From NCBI GenBank assembly GCA_945828175.1, contig CALZQD010000050.1, positions 1-9,356 on the forward strand: 9,356 nucleotides of DNA, given 5' to 3'. The DNA comes from an uncultured Bacteroidales bacterium. GTDB lineage: Bacteria > Bacteroidota > Bacteroidia > Bacteroidales > Muribaculaceae. Shown here piece by piece: positions 6,123 to 9,356 of this stretch. The notes beneath the pieces were generated by a model. It did no database searches. It was not told the origin of the DNA and was given only the letters and a program-made list of their open reading frames with translations. Position 1 is the stretch's first letter, and the number at the start of each line of letters is the position of its first letter. The translations under genes were made by a program, and so were the position numbers.

Positions 6123-8558
6123 ATGCCTAAAACCAAAAGCAAAAAGAGCCCGAGTTATAGCGAATGGCTACCAAAATCGTGGATCGGGAGCAGATATGAG
6201 CTGACTCTCAATCGATTGATGAGCAGACACCTGAAACGTCAGCTCGGATTTTTCCTTGTCGTCACGACCATTATGTTCGTGGTTCTGTGGGCTATAGGTC
6301 TTATTATAAACCTCAAATATGAGCGCAGCACCGACGAAACCAACTGGAACCTTTACACATCGTTCGTTCAGCTGACAAACCCCAACTCGCTTAAGGACGG
6401 CCATTTCTTAGACTGGTTCTACGGCATCATCGTCACCCTCTTCGGCCTCTTCGTCGTCAACGGCATCGTCGTCACAGTGCTCGTCAACTGGCTCAGCAAT
6501 CGCCGCAGCGAGTATGAGAACGGTCAGGCGCGCTACGACATATTCAAGAAATCGAAATTCGCCGTCATCATCGGCGGTCACCCCGTCGTCGCCAGCCTCA
6601 TCAAGGAGATGAAAGAGCGACGCGACTACGACTACATCCTCATCCAGACCAAGCGCGACCCCGAGGACCTGCGCCGCGAGCTGTTGTCGGTGCTCAAAGA
6701 CGCCGCAGACCTCGAGTCGGTCATCATCTACTTCGGCGAACGCACGTCGAAAGAAAATCTCCTCGAGCTGAATCTCGAATTAGCTAAGGAAATCTTCATC
6801 CTCGGCGAGGCGCGCGACATCGACGGCACCAGCCACGATGCCCTCAACCTCAAGTCGCTCAATCTCGTCGGCGAAATCGTCGGCCAGAAAGCCCACGACG
6901 TCGCACACCTCGAAGTCAAAACAGGCGACAGCGCCGATGACGCCGCTCAGACGGCTGCCCGCAAGACAAAGGTCTACCGCCCGATACCTTGCAACGTCAT
7001 GTACGACCATCAGTCGAGCTTTACGGCCTTCCAGTTTACCGACGTCGAGCTCAAAGACAAGGGCAAACTCAAATTCATGCCATTCAACATCTATGAGATA
7101 TGGGCCCAGCAGGTCATAGTCGACGAAAACGACCGCTATCTGCCGCTCGACGGCGAAGACGGCATAGGCTTTGACTCGTCCGAGCGCGTCCACTTCATAA
7201 TCGTCGGCATGTCGCGGGAAGGCGTCTCGATGGCCGTAGAGGCCGCTCACGCCTGCCACTTCCCCAACTTCCTTAACAAGAAGCTCGGCCACCCGCGCAC
7301 ACTCATAACATTTATCGACATCAACGCCGACCGCGAGATGAACTACTTCAAAGGCCGCTTCAACGCCCTCTTCGAGCTGTCGCGCAGCCGCTACGCCGAC
7401 GCCGCCTCAGGCAATCTCGCGTACGACTGTCCGCCTCACATCGACCCGGTCGCAGAAGGCCAAAAGCGCGCCCCCGAGGCATGGGTAGAGCCGTGGAAGA
7501 CCGACCCGTCGTCGCCTTTCAACGCCAAATATCCCTACGACATGCTCGGCGACAACTTCATCGACGTCGACTGGGAATTCATCAAGGGCGACGTCGCCGA
7601 CCCGGCTGTCAGACGCTACCTCTCAGCCGCCGCCACCGACAAGAACTACAAGACGTCGATAGCCATCTGCATCCCCGACGACGCCGCAGCCGCTTCTGCC
7701 GCGCTATATATGCCCGAGGCTGTCTACACCAACTGCCTGCAGGTGCTCGTCCATCAGAATTCGACCGGCGCTCTCGTCAACGACCTCGCCAGCGGCGTAA
7801 CTATCAACGACAACGATAAATTCCGCCGCTATGCCCGCCTGCGTCCTTTCGGCATGCTCAAGAGCTGCCGTATCCTGAAACACCTCGACCAGACGATGCC
7901 GGCCATGATCAACTACGTCTACACGAATAAGGACATCGAAAGCATCGACGACGAGATTGCATCAGGTCCTGACAAAGGAAAGCCCTCGCAGAAAGCCGTC
8001 GACACCTTCGTCGACATGATGCTGCTATGGCAAAGCCTCGGCAATAAAAACGGCAAGAGCCGCATCGCCTCGATATGGTCGTCGCTCTATTCAGCCAACT
8101 CCATACCGGTCAAGCTCAGGTCGATCGGCATCGCCGGCACTAAAGATGTCAGGCCGATGACCGACGAAGAGAAAAAACTCCTCGCGCTGACCGAGCACAA
8201 CCGTTGGAACGTAGAGGAGCTGCTCATCGGCTATCGCCCTGTGCTGCCCTGCGAACTCCCGGCAGAATCAGCCGACCCCGAAGCCTTCAAAAAGGCCGTT
8301 GGCGGCATGAAATCGGCTCTGAAGGCCCGCCACGTCCATATCAACCTGCTGTCGAACGAGCGTCTGCGCGACATGACCCGCGACATCGACCTTTGGGACA
8401 ACGACTGGGTTCCCGAGCAGGAATCATCGAAACCCTGGGAATATGACATCTTTATTATCAAGAATATACCTTATATAATAAAAGCAGCCGATAAGATCGA
8501 GAACAAGACCCTCCTGTGGCCCGAAGATCTCAGCAGATATATCGGCTCCGAACAATAA
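6123..8558 (+). CDS. RyR-domain protein with two TM helices and tandem RCK/TrkA-N-like domains (putative CASTOR/POLLUX-like channel)
   Basis: Seen in the 811 residues: a basic N-terminus, a membrane helix at about 41-63, a 35-residue loop, and a second helix at about 98-123 ending in [14 protein letters not shown] first Rossmann unit follows at about 145-230 ([15 protein letters not shown], then strands [28 protein letters not shown]). A second lies at about 355-545 ([15 protein letters not shown] at 356-370, TLITFIDIN at 393-401, WEFIKGD at 484-490, [10 protein letters not shown] at 511-520). A RyR domain (ryanodine-receptor repeat family) covers about 640-760, with [18 protein letters not shown] at 689-706 and a late RHVHINLL...RDIDLWDND block. 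Two helices followed by paired RCK-like domains match CASTOR/POLLUX channels, so a gated cation channel or transport regulator in the inner membrane is my inference; substrate and ligand are unknown. Bacterial RyR domains are suspected of binding nucleotide-type ligands. The ATG at 6123 keeps the basic N-terminus before helix 1. fbp starts 10 nt after the stop. Confidence 0.85.
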   Translation: MPKTKSKKSPSYSEWLPKSWIGSRYELTLNRLMSRHLKRQLGFFLVVTTIMFVVLWAIGLIINLKYERSTDETNWNLYTSFVQLTNPNSLKDGHFLDWFYGIIVTLFGLFVVNGIVVTVLVNWLSNRRSEYENGQARYDIFKKSKFAVIIGGHPVVASLIKEMKERRDYDYILIQTKRDPEDLRRELLSVLKDAADLESVIIYFGERTSKENLLELNLELAKEIFILGEARDIDGTSHDALNLKSLNLVGEIVGQKAHDVAHLEVKTGDSADDAAQTAARKTKVYRPIPCNVMYDHQSSFTAFQFTDVELKDKGKLKFMPFNIYEIWAQQVIVDENDRYLPLDGEDGIGFDSSERVHFIIVGMSREGVSMAVEAAHACHFPNFLNKKLGHPRTLITFIDINADREMNYFKGRFNALFELSRSRYADAASGNLAYDCPPHIDPVAEGQKRAPEAWVEPWKTDPSSPFNAKYPYDMLGDNFIDVDWEFIKGDVADPAVRRYLSAAATDKNYKTSIAICIPDDAAAASAALYMPEAVYTNCLQVLVHQNSTGALVNDLASGVTINDNDKFRRYARLRPFGMLKSCRILKHLDQTMPAMINYVYTNKDIESIDDEIASGPDKGKPSQKAVDTFVDMMLLWQSLGNKNGKSRIASIWSSLYSANSIPVKLRSIGIAGTKDVRPMTDEEKKLLALTEHNRWNVEELLIGYRPVLPCELPAESADPEAFKKAVGGMKSALKARHVHINLLSNERLRDMTRDIDLWDNDWVPEQESSKPWEYDIFIIKNIPYIIKAADKIENKTLLWPEDLSRYIGSEQ

Positions 8559-8568
8559 ACGTTCAAAC

Positions 8569-9312
8569 ATGGACCGTCACATACACTACCCTACAGCCGA
8601 GCTCAAAGCCGACCTCAAATATCTCGAACTGCTGTCGCGCTCGTTCCCGACGATTGCCTCGGCAAGCACCGAAATCATCAACCTCGAGGCTATCCTCAAC
8701 CTGCCTAAAGGCACTGAGCACTTCCTCACCGACATCCACGGCGAATACGAAGCCTTCCAGCACGTTCTCAAAAACGCCTCGGGCACGGTAAAGCGCAAAG
8801 TCAATGAAATCTTCGGCACCACCCTGCGCGAGGCCGAGAAGAAAGACCTCTGCACCCTCATCTACTACCCGCGCGAGAAACTCAAGCTCGTCAAGCAGCA
8901 CGAGAAAGACATCTGCGAGTGGTATGAGATTATGCTCAACCGCCTCGTCAAGGTCTGCCAGAGCGTTTCGTCGAAATATACCAGTTCGAAAGTCAACAAA
9001 GCTCTGCCCAAAGACTTCAGCTACATAATCCAGGAGCTGCTACACGAGACCGAGGCCGACTCCAACAAGCAGGACTATTTCAAGCAGATTATCTCGACCA
9101 TCATATCGACGCGACGCGCCGACGACTTCATCGCCGCCATGTGTGAGCTGATACAGCGTCTGGCCATCGACCGTCTCCACGTCATCGGCGACATCTACGA
9201 CCGCGGCCCCGGCGCCCACATTATCATGGACACCATCTGCGCCTACCACGACTACGACATACAGTGGGGCAACCACGACATACTCTGGATGGGCGCCTAC
9301 GCCGGCAACGAC
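8569..9312 (+). CDS. fbp: Fructose-1,6-bisphosphatase, class III, 5' part (cut by the contig end)
   Basis: Class III FBPase hydrolyses fructose 1,6-bisphosphate to fructose 6-phosphate in gluconeogenesis; it is a cytoplasmic metallophosphatase found in Firmicutes and Bacteroidota, unrelated to the E. coli enzyme. The 248 genuine codons start [20 protein letters not shown] and contain the [20 protein letters not shown] block (33-52) and metal-site motifs [10 protein letters not shown] (54-63), GDIYDRGP (207-214) and [10 protein letters not shown] (234-243). Family members are about 640-670 aa, so roughly the first 40% is present. The ATG at 8569 is 10 bases after the RyR gene's stop, which suggests co-transcription. 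The frame stays open to the window end, but codons past 9312 are adapter-derived and must not be included. The family assignment is firm; nothing suggests a true truncation of the gene. Confidence 0.95.
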
Positions 9313-9356
9313 CTGTCTCTTATACACATCTCCGAGCCCACGAGACGTAGAGGAAT
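9313..9356 (+). other. Illumina Nextera (Tn5) adapter read-through, not genomic
   Basis: The sequence is, in order: the 19-base Tn5 mosaic end CTGTCTCTTATACACATCT (9313-9331), the Nextera read-2 arm CCGAGCCCACGAGAC (9332-9346), an 8-base index GTAGAGGA (9347-9354), which I recall as Nextera i7 index N712, and AT (9355-9356), the first bases of the P7 end. The order is exactly that of a short insert read through into the i7 side. The genomic sequence ends at about 9312; a match of the last real base or two to the adapter start by chance cannot be excluded. Confidence 0.98.

Noticed and set aside
6123..8558. RyR-domain protein as part of an anti-phage defence island
   Set aside because: RyR domains occur in some proposed nucleotide-signalling systems, but here there is no cyclase, nuclease, CRISPR or mobile gene near it, and the neighbours are housekeeping metabolism. 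Base composition is like that of its neighbours.
9040..9327. - strand frame starting MYKRQ opposite fbp
   Set aside because: Its ATG lies within the Tn5 mosaic end of the adapter, and the rest is antisense to conserved FBPase sequence. It is a known type of artefact.
9313..9331. Tn5 mosaic end as evidence of a natural transposon
   Set aside because: This 19-base end is the engineered hyperactive form and is followed at once by the Nextera read-2 arm and an index, so it is library adapter.
8569..9356. fbp as a pseudogene or a truncated enzyme
   Set aside because: The open frame has all N-terminal motifs and no frameshift; it stops only because genomic sequence gives way to adapter.

Overview
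The window reads as chromosomal DNA of an anaerobic Bacteroidota bacterium, most likely order Bacteroidales (a gut lineage such as Muribaculaceae is plausible but not provable here). Reasons: a complete Na+-translocating NADH:quinone reductase operon with Bacteroidales-like proteins, a class III fructose-1,6-bisphosphatase, a RyR-domain membrane protein of a kind common in Bacteroidales, AT-rich leaders carrying the Bacteroidota -7 motif TAnnTTTG, and gene starts without clear Shine-Dalgarno sequences. Coding regions are GC-rich, especially at third codon positions, which produces many long but spurious open frames on the opposite strand.

Layout: 1-125 is an AT-rich leader with a likely promoter. 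126-6001 is nqrABCDEF, six tightly packed genes on the + strand (gaps of 34, -4, 3, 23 and 6 nt), closed by a strong intrinsic terminator at 6026-6060. A second promoter candidate (6094-6101) precedes 6123-8558, which encodes an 811-aa protein with two membrane helices, two RCK/TrkA-N-like Rossmann units and a C-terminal RyR domain; its architecture resembles CASTOR/POLLUX-type ion channels. Ten bases later starts fbp (class III FBPase), of which only the first 248 codons are present.

The last 44 bases (9313-9356) are not genomic: they are an Illumina Nextera/Tn5 adapter (mosaic end, read-2 arm, an 8-base i7 index matching my recollection of N712, and the first two bases of P7). The true sequence therefore stops at about 9312, and the fbp truncation is an assembly edge, not a mutation.

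Function: NqrA-F oxidises NADH, reduces quinone in the inner membrane and pumps Na+ outwards, feeding the sodium motive force and the fumarate-reduction chain typical of Bacteroidales. The flavin transferase ApbE that must attach FMN to NqrB and NqrC is not encoded here. The RyR/RCK protein is the least understood gene: it looks like a ligand-gated ion channel or transport regulator, apparently co-transcribed with a gluconeogenic phosphatase. No CRISPR array, tRNA, rRNA, insertion sequence or defence locus was seen.
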